Shown piece after piece: positions 1 through 11,738 of a stretch of DNA of 64,000 bases. How positions within the stretch are numbered: position 1 is the first letter of the stretch; each line of letters begins with the position of its first letter. Below the pieces are notes generated by a model. That model was not told the DNA's origin. It searched no databases and was given only the letters and a program-made list of their open reading frames with translations. This DNA comes from Siphonodentalium dalli (Eukaryota > Mollusca > Scaphopoda > Gadilida > Siphonodentaliidae): positions 164,174,875 through 164,238,874 of the forward strand of contig CP136062.1 of assembly GCA_032622095.1 (NCBI GenBank), written 5' to 3'. The translations under genes and the position numbers were made by a program.

Positions 1-72
1 CCCGCCATATATCCACAGTATGCAGAGGGTTTCACATCACTTTAACCTGGGCAACACCGGGTAACCCTTCTA

Positions 73-74
<2 letters not shown>
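1..74 (+). mobile_element. 3' end of a Helitron-like element
   Basis: A 6-bp stem (ACCTGG at 45-50 with CCGGGT at 57-62, one G-T pair) is followed by a short spacer and CTAGT at 70-74, then directly by an (AT)n run. A GC-rich hairpin a few bases before CTAG-T is the usual 3' end of Helitron/Helentron-type rolling-circle elements. The rest of the element lies outside the window. The second 3' end at 725-754 has the same organisation, which supports the reading. Confidence 0.5.

Positions 75-126
<52 letters not shown>
75..126. repeat. (AT)n microsatellite
   Basis: Almost pure AT dinucleotides directly follow the CTAGT end of the first Helitron-like terminus. Confidence 0.9.
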
Positions 127-127
<1 letters not shown>

Positions 128-139
128 TCATATATATTT

Positions 140-753
140 TGAAGACCTCTGTCTGTTTGTTTGTCTGTCTGTTTGTCTGTCATTAATACAAATCTACGAT
201 TCTCGACCGATCGGGACGAAACTTGGTACGTGTGTGTAGTTTGACCAGGCGGTCTTCGTTGTCGTATTGGCGAGCCCGTGCGGCGCCCACTTCGCGCATG
301 CGCAGACGAGATCTCGGAAACGGGTGGAGCTATCGACTTGAAATTTGCTATGTGAATGTATCTTGTCCCGGATACGAATTTTATCGGGTCGACGAGCCCG
401 TGCGACGCAAGCTTCGCGCATGCACAGACGAGATCTCGGAAACGGTTGGAGCTATCGACTTGAAATTTGGTATATGAATGTATCTTGCCCCGGATACGAC
501 TTTTATCGGGTCGCCGAGCCCATGCGACGCCAGCTTCGCGCATGTGCAGACGAGATCTCGGAAACGGGTGGAGCTATCGACTTGAAATTTGGTATGTTAA
601 TGTATCTTGCCCCGGATACGAATTTTATCGGGTCGCCGAGCCCGTGCGACGCCAGCTTCGCGCATGCGCAGACCAGATCTCGGAAACGGGTGGAGCTATC
701 GACTTGAAATTTGGTTTTTGAATAGCCCGGACAACGTCGGGCTCATCGGCTAG

Positions 754-754
<1 letters not shown>
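140..754 (+). mobile_element. Non-autonomous Helitron-like element with internal minisatellite
   Basis: The segment starts near a GTCTGTTTGT tract, carries a 122-bp minisatellite, and ends in a hairpin (GCCCGG 725-730 with TCGGGC 737-742) followed by TCATCGG and CTAGT at 750-754. An (AT)n run follows. A central tandem array plus a 3' hairpin and CTAG end is the layout of Helentron-associated non-autonomous elements. No Rep/helicase gene is present. The 5' boundary is approximate. Confidence 0.5.
230..720 (+). repeat. 122-bp minisatellite, about 4 copies
   Basis: The landmark (G/C)AGATCTCGGAAAC recurs at about 308, 430, 552 and 674, a period of 122 bp. Each unit also holds a GATACGA...TTTATCGGGTCG block and a CTTCGCGCATG block. 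Open frames through the array follow from the repeat and are not genes. Confidence 0.9.
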
Positions 755-793
<39 letters not shown>

Positions 794-794
794 C
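755..794. repeat. (AT)n(AG)n microsatellite
   Basis: An AT dinucleotide run followed by AG dinucleotides lies between the Helitron-like 3' end and the left end of the outer palindromic element. Confidence 0.9.
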
Positions 795-1989
795 GATTTC
801 GTTATCCGAGGGCGAGCCGCGCTCGCGGCACATATCGCGACCATTGCCGAGAACACCGTTACAAATAAGCCAACTGTGGGCTCATAGAAGAGGTGAAATC
901 CGGTTTGGTTGATTTGCTGCTCACAGGAGGTGTTGATCAGATAATTGATAAAAATAAAACTTCACTGTTAGTAGTATATGGGACGCTATCCGGGCATTTC
1001 TATCGATTTCCCCCCCTTTTGTTTCACCCTATTGTCTTAAGGGGCCAATGGTAGGGATTTATTAGGGGTCCTTATTGTATGAAAATCCCTCCTTTTCCTT
1101 CTTACTTATATGATGGGTAGAATTAATTAATGAAGCCCCTCCTTTCCCTTCTTAATTATTTGATAGGTTTTAATTAATTAAAGTCGCTCATTCTTAATTA
1201 TATGATAGGGCGACGAAACCCCTCCTTATTCGACCCAACAATGGCCACCAGAATTATTTAGCGTCAGCAAGCCTCGTGCATCAGGCTGGACCTTTTGAAA
1301 CAAGGGAATCGTGCATCCTCCTTATTCGACCCAACAATGGCCACCAGCATTATTAAGCGTCACCATGCTTCTCGTGCACCTTTTTGGACCTTTTGAAACA
1401 ATGAAATCGTGCACCTGTTTTGGACCTTTTGAAACAAGGGAATCGTGCACCTGTTTTGGACTGCGCGCTTTTGAAAGCGTGCAACTGTTTAGACTGCATG
1501 CCCAAGCCATTCTATGGCTCTATAGTTTAATTGGGGGTCATTTTGTATACATATTTCTATGGCCTTATGTTCTAATTGGAAACCCTCGGAATATTTATAT
1601 GGCTCTATAGTTTGATTGTGGTCCTTTTGTATACATATTTCAAAGTACCCAGTGCCATGATTTCGCACAGGCCGCGTGAATGTGAGTCAGGGGTCCTCAT
1701 CACTGTATAACTCATAACAAAAATACCACTAAACAATTAGCCCAAGACATCAATGGATAACTTTATTTGGAATATTATTTTTGAAGTCAGTAGACGAGGT
1801 CCCCACAACATGAGCAGTATAGAATACTATTAAATCGAATTTTGGCCCATTCAAAATATAACTTTGTCTAGCCCTATAGTCTTACGATGGGCCCATTGTA
1901 TGGTCTTAGTCGGGGTCTTCTGTATACCTATTTCCCAGGCCCTGAAAAAGCGGATGTTTTGATGGCCCAGGAGGGCCATTTTTATAGTA

Positions 1990-2800
1990 AACTGAAATCG
2001 CTGGTTCAATGTTAGCTACATTTGCTTATTGAACATTAGCGGCGTTCGCTGGTTAAACATTTGCTGATTTGTATGTGTGAATGTTAGCTGCATTTGATTG
2101 TTTCCCAGTAGTGGCAGGTGTAGACGCCAAGGTAGAATATGGTCTGTTCTGATGATTTATGCAATTATCTTCGCTCTAATGCCAGGTACATTAATTTAAT
2201 TCATGGTCAAATTTAAACTGGTTCAATGTTAGCTACATTTGCTGGTTGACTATTAGCTGCATTTGATGGTTGAATATTAACTGCTATGTCTGGTTGAATA
2301 TATGAAGAAGGCCCGTTTCGATCGTCATTTTGGAGCTTATCAATTATATTTCAGTAAACGTTTGTACCCGTAATCGCTGGTTGAATGTTAGCTGTGTTTG
2401 CTGGTTGAATGTTCTCTGCTGCGTGCTTGGAATGTTCTGGAAGTCAGTATACAAGGTCCTCACAACACGAGCAATGTAAAATACTATTAAATTGGATTGT
2501 TCCCCATTCAAAATATAACTTTGTCTAGCCCTATAGTCTTACAATGGGCCCATTGTATGGTCTTATTCGGGGGTCTTATGTATACCTATTTCTCAGGCCC
2601 TGAAAAAGAGGATGTTTTGATGGCCCAAGGGCCGTTTTTATGGAGTTTAGTAATGATATTTCAGTAAACTTTCGTACCTGTAATCGCTGGTTGAATGCTA
2701 GCTACATTTGCTGGTTGACCATTAGCTGCGTTCGATGGTTGAATATTAGCAGTTTTGTCTGGTTGAATGTTAGCTGCGGTTGCTGGTTGAATGTTCCCGT
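1990..2800 (+). repeat. Dispersed GGTTGAATGTTAGCTGC-type short repeats
   Basis: A roughly 24-bp motif (TGGTTGAATGTTAGCTGCATTTGC and variants) recurs many times between 2,000 and 2,790, interleaved with a duplicated ~200-bp block (compare 1,780-1,980 with 2,440-2,640). The mirror copy lies at about 13,040-14,010. Confidence 0.75.
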
Positions 2801-3034
2801 CACACACCCTCACACATGATCAACACATGTATATGATGAATGTGTAACTGCTATAATTATTGAAATTCTCTTAAATCTCGTTTGCTTTCCAAAATGTCAA
2901 TTAACAAACATAATCATACATGGGTTGTGTGTATATATGACCATTTCACTCCCATCCAACAGCATGTTTAAACATCATATAAAATTCGAGCCTTCCAGAG
3001 TTTAAATGAATCACAAATCACGCGTTCTTAGAAT

Positions 3035-3545
3035 ATGAAAACCGAGCATTCTGGAAATAATTATATTCAAAAGTTTATCTGTTTTATCAGACAACATGTC
3101 CTTTGGCAAACATCAATAGCCGCTATTATATACAGTTGCATTTACTATATACAGTTTATCACAAAGAAACAGCGTGAACAGTTGGAAAATCTGCTTGCAT
3201 CTAATTCATTTGAAGGTTTTACTCAATGCGCGTTAAACAATTGGACAATCGATAATATATTTGACATATGCACTCTGTGTAAACAAATATATGAAAACAG
3301 AGCATTCTGGAAATAATTATATTCAAAAGTTTATCTGTTTTATCAGACAACATGTCCTTTGGCAAACATCAATAGCCGCTATTATATACAGTTGCATTTA
3401 CTATATAAAGTTTATCACAAAGAAACAGCGTGAACAGTTGGAAAATCTGCTTGCATCTAATTCATTTGAAATTTTTACTCAATGCGCGTTAAACAATTGG
3501 ACAATCGATAATATATTTGACATATGCACTCTGTGTAAACAAATT
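3035..3545 (+). repeat. 257-bp direct duplication (left arm only)
   Basis: The block starting ATGAAAAC(C/A)GAGCATTCTGG at 3,035 is repeated at 3,291 with few changes. The opposite arm has a single copy (about 12,545-12,815), so the duplication post-dates palindrome formation or was lost on the right. The short open frames here (93 and 103 codons) belong to the repeat and resemble no family I know. Confidence 0.8.
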
Positions 3546-4909
3546 GAAGTTATCTCCACCTGTACCGTCTGACATTGTACATTCGATGCAACAATGTATG
3601 AATGGAGGTATTGATTTGTTATTCACTTCATAAATGGTTCATATAGCGTACTATTATACTTGTGGACACGTACCTTAAAGGTACATGTCACTTTGACCTA
3701 ATTCAGCGTATCCATCGATATACACGCTCTTTATTTTCAAAATGTGTCTGAATCTCTATCGTTTACTAAAGTTATGTTTAACATTAAGCATTTAAACCTA
3801 ATGTAACTATAAATAATAAATAAAAAACGCTCTTTAGTTTCAAAATTGTCTGAATTTTGATATTGATTTTAGCAATATGCATCCTTTCATTCATATGAAA
3901 TTGCCATAATGGACGTTAAATGACAACATCTCTTAACATATTAGCCTTAAAGTTATACGTCACGCGTACATTCGATGCCCAAGTTAACACATTACATGCA
4001 TGATTGAACATATCAACCATAGTAAGCTCATTTAATCAAATTGGTATTCAATTTAAACGCAGGTTCATTCGATGCAGCAATGTATGAATGTAGGGTTTTG
4101 CTTTGTCATTACTCCAGAAATGGTTCAGACGATACACTACATTTGGTTCGCATACCTTAAAGGTACCCGTCATCTAAACCTAATTATTCATTAATAAAAC
4201 GCTCTTTATTTTCAAAATTGTCTGAAGGTCCCATCGTTTTGTATGTTATACGTAGCGTGTTCATTCGAGGTAATCCTGTACGAAATGAAGGTAATCATTG
4301 TGTTATTCACTTCATAAATGCGTCATACGATGGACCACATTTGGGTCACGTGCCTTAAAGGTACACGTCACTTTCGGAAATTATATAATCAGATAATACA
4401 TTACAGATCTGGTTGGACGTATCAACCGTATAAAGTTCATTTAATTCATTGGGTCTTTCAAATTATACTATTATACCTTAAATGTACACCTCATTTCAAT
4501 CTAATGCAGCGTGTCCATCAAAACAGACGCTCGTAGTATTGTAACCCGCGGTCGATTGTTTCGTTTCTGTTAATGATACGGTGTTATTTACTTTAGAAAA
4601 TGCGCCCTCACTCTTCACGTTGACTAATATGCAAGCATTTTTATCATTTAGAATGTCAAAATCTGGTCTAAAGCAGTCGCATTTGTTATATATAAGGCAA
4701 ATTTCCTTTCAAAGTATAACATATTAAAACTATGCATAAATGTTATGTTATGTTATGATAGGTCTCCATGGCCTTATTTGGACATAGAATCTAACCGAGA
4801 GATGTTCATTCTCTAATCGATTATGTGTCTATAGGATATTGAGGGTAGTTAAAGCCAACTAAGCGTACTAAGATCCAGGTAGACAGTCTATATTGCGGCC
4901 TCATTTTAT

Positions 4910-5350
4910 GGGGCCTTTGTCTCTATGAACATATAGTCTTAATTGTGGGGCCCTTTGTCATTGTATTTCTATGGATCTATTGTCTTAATCCTGGGACACT
5001 TTGTCAGAGTAATTCTATGGATCTATTGTCTTAATTCTGGGACCATTTTCAGTGTATCTCTATGGATCTATTGTCTGAAATACGGGGCCTTTGTCTGCGT
5101 ATTTCTATGGATCTATTGTCTGAAATACGGGGCCTTTGTCTGCGTATTTCTATGGACCAATTGTCTGAAATACGGGGCCTTTGTCTGTGTAATTCTATGG
5201 ATCTATTGTCTTAATTCTTGGACCCTTTTTCAATGTAATTATATGGATCTGTTGTCTTAAATACGGGACCTTTTGTCTGTATATTTCTAGTATATGGATC
5301 TATTGTCTTTAATACAGGGTCTTTGTCTGTGTAATTCTATGAACCTATAG
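4910..5350 (+). repeat. Minisatellite (about 45-60-bp units), left arm
   Basis: About eight degenerate units carry the core TCTATGGATCTATTGTCT followed by TTAATNCTGGGA or GAAATACGGGGCCTTTGTCTG. The hydrophobic 105-codon open frame across it is a by-product of the repeat. The mirror copy lies at 10,185-10,600. Confidence 0.8.
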
Positions 5351-6030
5351 TCTTACAAAACCTTTTGTTCTGTTCATAAACCACACGGTAAGCTATTTAT
5401 AGATATGGGATAACAAGCGATTTTATGCCTAAAGAAGTAGAAACTGAGGTTCTGTATTCTTGTCACCAAGTATATGTAGTTTAAATCCTCTAAATATCGT
5501 CTGTTATACAGAAGAATCATTGACCATGTGACAGTCTCATGTCACAAAATACCTATTATGGGGACACATTTCCTTCCCCAAAAACGGTATATATATAGGT
5601 GGGTATCAAACGTTGGTCTGGAAAAGACATGGTATATGGACGTATGTATTTTTTAAACGTTCATTTCATATACATGAACTCTTTATTGTTGTTCAACTTT
5701 TTAATTGGTAACCAATTATCATATATACTTTTGTTTGGAGTGTTCATATACATCACTATACGAAACACAGCTTCTAATAAACTAGTCGGTGGTTAAATCA
5801 ACACAGCCAATATCCCCAATGGTAAGATATTTTTTAGCACATGGGTACATTCATGACTAAAGAAGAAGGAACTGAGGTAAATTATACTTTATTATATGAT
5901 CACTTAACACACAGAACAGGTTTTGCGGACTCGCTCTGTGTAACCTATTTCTAGTATGTAGCAGTATGTTCAGCAAACACATGTAAGCGATTCCTACGGT
6001 TGTAAGTGGTTCTCGTCAGTGATCACTGAG

Positions 6031-6636
6031 TTAGGTCTGTGGTTCAGAACCAAGCTTTTTAGTTTTCAGTGCATAATCACCATAATTCCTGATTATTCCC
6101 AAGGTCCAAATGAGTTCACTATTTAGTTCTGAAATAGTTTTAGTTGTGTTTACAATGTAATCCAATACTAGTTGTTCATTAAACATCTTTTCAATCGTGA
6201 ACATTTCACAAGGTTCTGGGAGAATGATGTAACCGCATATTGATGTTTCTTCTTCGAATATCCGACTTCTTTCATTGAAAAACACGTCCTTGTAAACAGA
6301 AATTCGAACAAAGTTTTCTCCAACAAGTTCACGAATCCCACGTATATCGTTATTTTTAGCAATACCTCTAATTAGCCAACAGTCAGAGAACAGTTGATCC
6401 ACAATATCTAGTAAGAAATCTGTTTCAAATTCTGTTCTCTCCAGAAAAGATTCCAATCTCTCTCTACCATCAACAAAATGTCCTTCCAAAATTAACTTTA
6501 TTATTAGCTTCTCTTCCCTTCAAAACCAAGTTTGCTGTAATTCATTCTTGATTTCGTCGCGTAGTGTTGATGCGTTAACTACAGATTTGTACACTTTCTG
6601 ACGCATTTTTGCTGGTAGCATATCAATTACCTCCAT
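6031..6636 (-). pseudogene. Palindrome-encoded ORF, left-arm copy (unknown protein)
   Basis: On the minus strand an ATG at 6,636 opens a frame of about 200 codons ending at 6,031, with one internal TGA in the N-terminal third. The last 152 codons are open. The product is rich in charged and hydrophobic residues, with segments such as FLLDIVDQLF and IRGIRELVGENFVR that suggest an alpha-helical fold. I recognise no catalytic motif, signal peptide or membrane segment. The other arm has the same frame (8,893-9,510) with substitutions and one-codon indels but retained frame, so it was coding when the palindrome formed. Some annotations may begin at a TTG (6,489), which is not a normal animal start. 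I assign no function. Confidence 0.5.
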
Positions 6637-7187
6637 AAGTCCTTACAAAACACTCTGTTTATTCGAGGTAATCCACTACAGCACGGGGTATTGATCGTGA
6701 GTTTCTCACAAAATTAGCACCAGTGTTATACAATCGGTTGGTCATACTATACATAGCGTTCGCACTCTAATGACGATCAGTGAAAAGTATTTATTTCTTA
6801 TTATACTAGTTATAACAACCAATCAAAATCCGTCGTTCAATTTAACTATACAAGGACAAGCGGTATGATAACAACCGTACAACAACTTGATGTATACTAA
6901 TCATATTTCATATTATTACTCTAAAATCTCCATTACATGAAGCAAAATAAAGAGCGTATATGATCTAGACTGGTGTATAAATACTTAGTGATTTCTTTTC
7001 ATCAATTATATGTATTGTAACTCCTATAAATATAGTCTGTTATACAGAGTAACCATGTACCACGTGACAGTCTCTCTGTTAATACACAGGCATCAAAACA
7101 TTGGTGTGGAAAAGACCTACTATGTGAATGCGTGTATTTACTTGATGCATACTAGGTCATTCATATTATTACTCTAAAATCTCCATT

Positions 7188-7830
7188 ACATATATATTAG
7201 TTTTGTTTCAAATTCGCGTTTAAAAAAGTAGTCATTTCGCGTTGTCATACTACGTCAAATAGCACTTTTTTTATTCGCCAAATATAGTCATAATAGCATT
7301 TAAAAGTTTTGTCAAATAGGTATTTTTGTTATTGCGTATTACGCGTTTATAAAATGACACGCTTCATAACAGGAAATTAACCATAAACAATGAAATTTTA
7401 AGTAAAAAATGTATACTTTTTACTATTTTGAACGCTGCGTTTCTATACAATTGCTGACATTACATTAAATGATACACATATGTATTTACTCTAAATATGA
7501 ACATTTGTCTGTGAGACCAGGCATAGATTCATCACTATATATAATTGATATGTCATGTTTGTTTCGCTCGCTTGGTAATAGGTATGGGGGTGTAGTTTAC
7601 TAATATTGTATGGACATACTGAGATAACACCTCATCGACCCATATAATGGCTCATATCATATGTGTAACTTCATCGAGCGCACTTCGCCGTTGATGTAGG
7701 TCGCATTCCAGAGTCAGCTACAATATGATCTCATATAACAGGTATTTCTATAAATAGTTGGCTGATAATGCCTGACATTATGACTAGTCATTTAATGACA
7801 TATTGATTTGTACAAAGCACTGCGTATCTT
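7188..7830. other. Single-copy spacer at the palindrome centre
   Basis: About 640 bp between the arms has no counterpart in the opposite orientation. It is AT-rich, with no open frame or recognisable motif. Its borders are blurred because the right arm carries extra copies of a ~300-bp unit here. Confidence 0.6.
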
Positions 7831-7834
7831 AAAG

Positions 7835-8640
7835 AGCATCTGGTACATGGTTACTCTGTATAACAGACTATATTTATAGGAGTTACAATATATATAATTT
7901 ATGAAAAGAATACATCGTATACGCTCTTTATTTTGCTCCATGTAATGGAGATTTTAGAGTAATACTATGAATGAACCTATACATCAAGCAAATACACGCG
8001 TCCACATAGTAGGTCTTTTCCACACCAATGTTTTGACGCCTCGGTGTTAACAGAGAGCTTGGATTATATATGTATGAATTGCAAAAAGAATATGTGATAT
8101 GCATATGCTTTCACATAGTAGATCTGTCGTGAGACTGTCACGTGGTACATGGTTCCTCTGTATAACAGACTATATGTATAGGAATTAAAATACATGTTAT
8201 TGATGGAAAGAAAGTATTTATATACACTAGTCTACGTCATATGCGATCTTTATTTTGCTCCATGTAATGGAGATTTTAGAGTAATAATATGAATGACCTA
8301 GTATACATCAAGTAAATACACGCATTCACATAGTAGGTCTTTTCCACACCAATGTTTTGATGCCTGTGTATTAACGGAGAGGTTGGATTACATACGAATG
8401 AACGGTAAAAAGAATATGTGCTATGCACATGTTTTCACATAGTACGCCTATCGTGAGACTGTCACGTGGTACATGGTTACTCTGTATAACAGACTATATT
8501 TGTAGGAGTTACAATAAATATAATTGATGAAAAGAAATCACTAAGTATTTATACACCAGTCTACATCATATACGCTCTTTATTTTGCTTCATGTAATGGA
8601 GATTTTAGAGTAAAAATATGAAATATGACTAGTATACATC
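7835..8640 (+). repeat. About three tandem copies of a ~300-bp unit beside the palindrome centre
   Basis: The landmarks GTACATGGTT(A/C)CTCTGTATAAC and CCATGTAATGGAGATTTTAG recur at intervals of about 295-320 bp. The left arm has one full and one partial copy, so this array expanded on the right. Confidence 0.7.
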
Positions 8641-8892
8641 AAGTTGTTGTACGGTTGGTATCATACCGCTTGTCCTTGTATAGTTAAATTGAACGACGGA
8701 TTTTGATTGGTTGTTATAACTAGTATAATAAGAAATAAGTACTTTTCCCTGATCGTCATTAGAGTGCGAACGCTATGTATAGTATGACCAACCGATTGTA
8801 TAACACTGGTGCTAATTTTGTGAGAAATTCACGATCAATACCCCATGTTGTAGTGGATTACCTCGAATAAACAGAGTGTTTCGTAAGGACTT

Positions 8893-9510
8893 ATGGAGGT
8901 AATTGATATGCTACCAGCATAAATGCGTCAGAAAGTGTACAAAGCTTTTGTTAACGCATCAACACTACGTGAAGAAATCAAGAATGAATTACAGTAAACT
9001 TGGTTTCGAAGGGAAGAGAAGCTAATAATAAAGTTAATTTTGGAAGGACATTTTGCTGATGGTAGAGAGAGATTGGAATCTTTGCTGGACAGAACAGAAT
9101 TTGAAACATATTTCTTACTAGATATTGTGGATCAACTGTTCTCTGACTGTTGGCTAATTAGAGGTATTGCTAAAAATAACGATATACGTGGGATTCGTGA
9201 ACTTGTTGGAGAAAACTTTGTTCGATTTTCTGTTTACAATGACGTGTTTTTCAATGAAAGAAGTCGGATATTCGAAGAAACATCAATATGCGGTTACATC
9301 ATTATCCCAGAACCTTGTGAAATTTTCACGATTGAAAAGATGTTTAATGAACAACTAGTATTGGATTACATTGTAAACACAACTAAAACTATTTCAGAAC
9401 TAGATAGTGAACTCATTTGGACCTTGGGAATATTCAGGAATTATGGTGATTATACACTGAAAACTAAAAAGCTTGGTTCTGAACCACAGACCCAACTCAG
9501 TGATCACTGA
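8893..9510 (+). pseudogene. Palindrome-encoded ORF, right-arm copy (unknown protein)
   Basis: Counterpart of the left-arm frame, from ATG 8,893 to the stop ending at 9,510. It has two early stops (near 8,932 and 8,995) and is then open to the end. Its stops lie at positions where the left copy has sense codons, while the left copy's stop is a sense codon here. Most differences in the open part are single substitutions. The C-terminus runs five residues past the left copy, to QLSDH. No family was recognised. The simplest reading is a gene carried by the element, duplicated by inversion, and now decaying independently in each arm. Confidence 0.5.
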
Positions 9511-10184
9511 CGAGTACCACTTACAACCGTAGGCATCGCTTACATGTGTTTGCTGAACATACTGCTACATACTAGAAATAGGTTACACAGAGCGAGTCAG
9601 CAAAACCTGTTCTGTGTGTTAAGTGATCAAATAATAAAGTAAAATTTACCTCAGTTCCTTCTTTTTTAGTCATGAATGTACCCCATGTGCTAAAAAATAG
9701 CTTACCATTGGGGATATTGGCTGTGTTGATTTAACCACCGACTAGTTTATTAGAAGCTGTGTTTCGTACAGTGACGTATATGAACACTCCAAACAAAAGT
9801 ATATACGATAATTGGTTACCAATTAAAACAATAAAGAGTTCATGCAGCGTACATGAAATGAACGTTTAAAAAATACATACGTCCATATACCATGTCTTTT
9901 CCAGACCAACGTTTGAAACCCACCTATATATATACCGTTTTTGGGGAAGGAAATGTGTCCCCATAATAGGTCTTTTGTGACATGAGACTGTCACATGGTC
10001 AATGATTCTTCTGTATAACAGACGATATTTAGAGGATTTAAACTACATATACTTGGTGACAAGAATACAGAACCTCAGTTTCTACTTCTTTAGGCATAAA
10101 ATCGCTTGTTATCCCACATCTATAAATAGCTTACCGTGTGGTTTATGAACAGAACAAAAGGTTTTGTAAGACTATAGGTTCATA

Positions 10185-10600
10185 GAATACACAGACAAAG
10201 ACCCTGTATTAAAGACAATAGATCCATAGAAATATACAGACAAAAGGTCCCGTATTTAAGACAACAGATCCATATAATTACACTGACAAAGGGTCCCAGA
10301 ATTAAGACAATATATCCATAGAATTACACAGACAAAGGCCCCGTATTTCAGACAATAGGTCCATAGAAATACGCAGACAAAGGCCCCGTATTTCAGACAA
10401 TAGATCCATAGAAATACGCAGACAAAGGCCCCGTATTTCAGACAATAGATCCATAGAGATACAATGAAAAGGGTCCCAGAATTAAGACAATAGATCCATA
10501 TAATTACTCTGACAAAGTGTCCCAGGATTAAGACAATATATCCATAGAAATACAATGACAAAGGGCCCCAAAATTAAGACTATATGTTCATAGAGACAAA
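10185..10600 (-). repeat. Minisatellite, right arm (mirror of 4,910-5,350)
   Basis: Reverse-complement units AGACAATAGATCCATAGA plus CAGACAAAGGCCCCGTATTT recur about eight times. It is the counterpart of the left-arm array. Confidence 0.8.
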
Positions 10601-11229
10601 GGCCCCATAAAATGAGGCCGCAATATAGACTGTCTACCTGGATCTTAGTATGCTTAGTTGGCTTTATCTACCCTCAATATCCTATAGACACGTAATCGAT
10701 TAAAGAATGAACACCGCTCTGTTAGATTCTATGTCCAAATAAGGCCATGGAGACCTATCATATTCTAAGTACATAACATTTATGCATAGTTTTAATATGC
10801 TATATTTTGAAAGGAAATTTGTCTTATATATAACAAATACGACTGATTTAGACAGGATTTTGACATTCTAAACTATACAAATGCTTGCATATTAGTCAAA
10901 GTGAAGAGTGAGGGCGCATTTTCTAAAGTAAATAACACTGTATCATTAACAGAAACGAAACAATCGACCGCGGGTTACAATACTACGAGCGTCTGTTTTG
11001 ATGGACATGCTGCATTAGATTTAAATGAGGTGTACATTTAAGGTATAATAGTCCGCTATTATAGGAAATGGGAGCCATTTATGAAGTGAATAACAATCAA
11101 TACCTTCATTTCCTACATGAGTACCTCGAATGAATACGTGTCGTATAATTTGAAAGACCCAATGAATTAAATGAACTTTATACGGTTGATACGTCCAACC
11201 AGATATGAAATGTATTATCTGATTATATT

Positions 11230-11738
11230 TAAATACTAAGTGTTGTCATCACTAAATCCAGCATTCTGATTGGTCGGCGCCCACGTGGCTAGTTGCAGTT
11301 ATTTCTCGGTGAATGCGCAACGCCTCATAACACCAAGCTCATAACACCATCGATACGTCATTGGGTTTGGAAAGACCAACGCGTAATATTTTGGGCGCAT
11401 TTAGACTCGCACAGGATTGACTTAATACATCATCGGGTTTCAATATGAAGAGAAATTGTTCCTATTAACTTTTGCCAAGGGTGCTATTGGGTATTTCGGG
11501 CTGTTTTTGTCACGATACACTTTTCGATTTAAATACATTTACAAAAGTGGCTTTTTCGCTAAATGTATATAAATATAAGGATTAACTGTCATGTAGACTA
11601 TTTTTATGGAGATGTAACCGTGAGGTAAGTGGTCATAACTTGTATGTAAAACCCTTCGGGTTTTACACAAGTTATGTCCACTTACCTCACGGTTACATCT
11701 CAATAAAAACAGTCCACATGACAGTTAATCCTTATATA
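11230..11738. mobile_element. Insertion with long terminal hairpin, right arm only
   Basis: Absent from the left arm, where the uninterrupted site is at about 4,372-4,395. About 335 bp of unique sequence is followed by a near-perfect hairpin (11,570-11,652 with 11,658-11,738) whose tip is CCCTTCGGGT. Comparing filled and empty sites gives a target duplication of up to 5 A/T bases. No coding sequence. The class is unknown. Confidence 0.75.

Larger units (their letters stand above)
970..7187 (+). repeat. Left arm of the 14-kb palindrome
   Basis: It is the reverse complement of about 7,830-15,029. Arm-specific differences include a second copy of a 257-bp unit (3,035-3,545) and the lack of the ~510-bp insertion seen at 11,230-11,738. 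The stretch 1,000-4,900 holds only short internal repeats and AT-rich DNA; 4,910-5,350 is a minisatellite; 6,031-6,636 is a reading frame. Confidence 0.85.

Noticed and set aside
70-721. Several open frames of 75-157 codons on both strands
   Set aside because: They lie over a microsatellite and a 122-bp tandem array; all are repeat artefacts.
4943-5260. Hydrophobic 105-codon open frame, and its mirror at 10,256-10,561
   Set aside because: Both are translations of a minisatellite in the palindrome arms. The repetitive hydrophobic pattern comes from the DNA repeat, and neither has coding signals.
6168-6489. Start of the palindrome ORF at a TTG codon
   Set aside because: TTG is not a usual animal start. 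The frame continues upstream to an ATG at 6,636 (left) and 8,893 (right).
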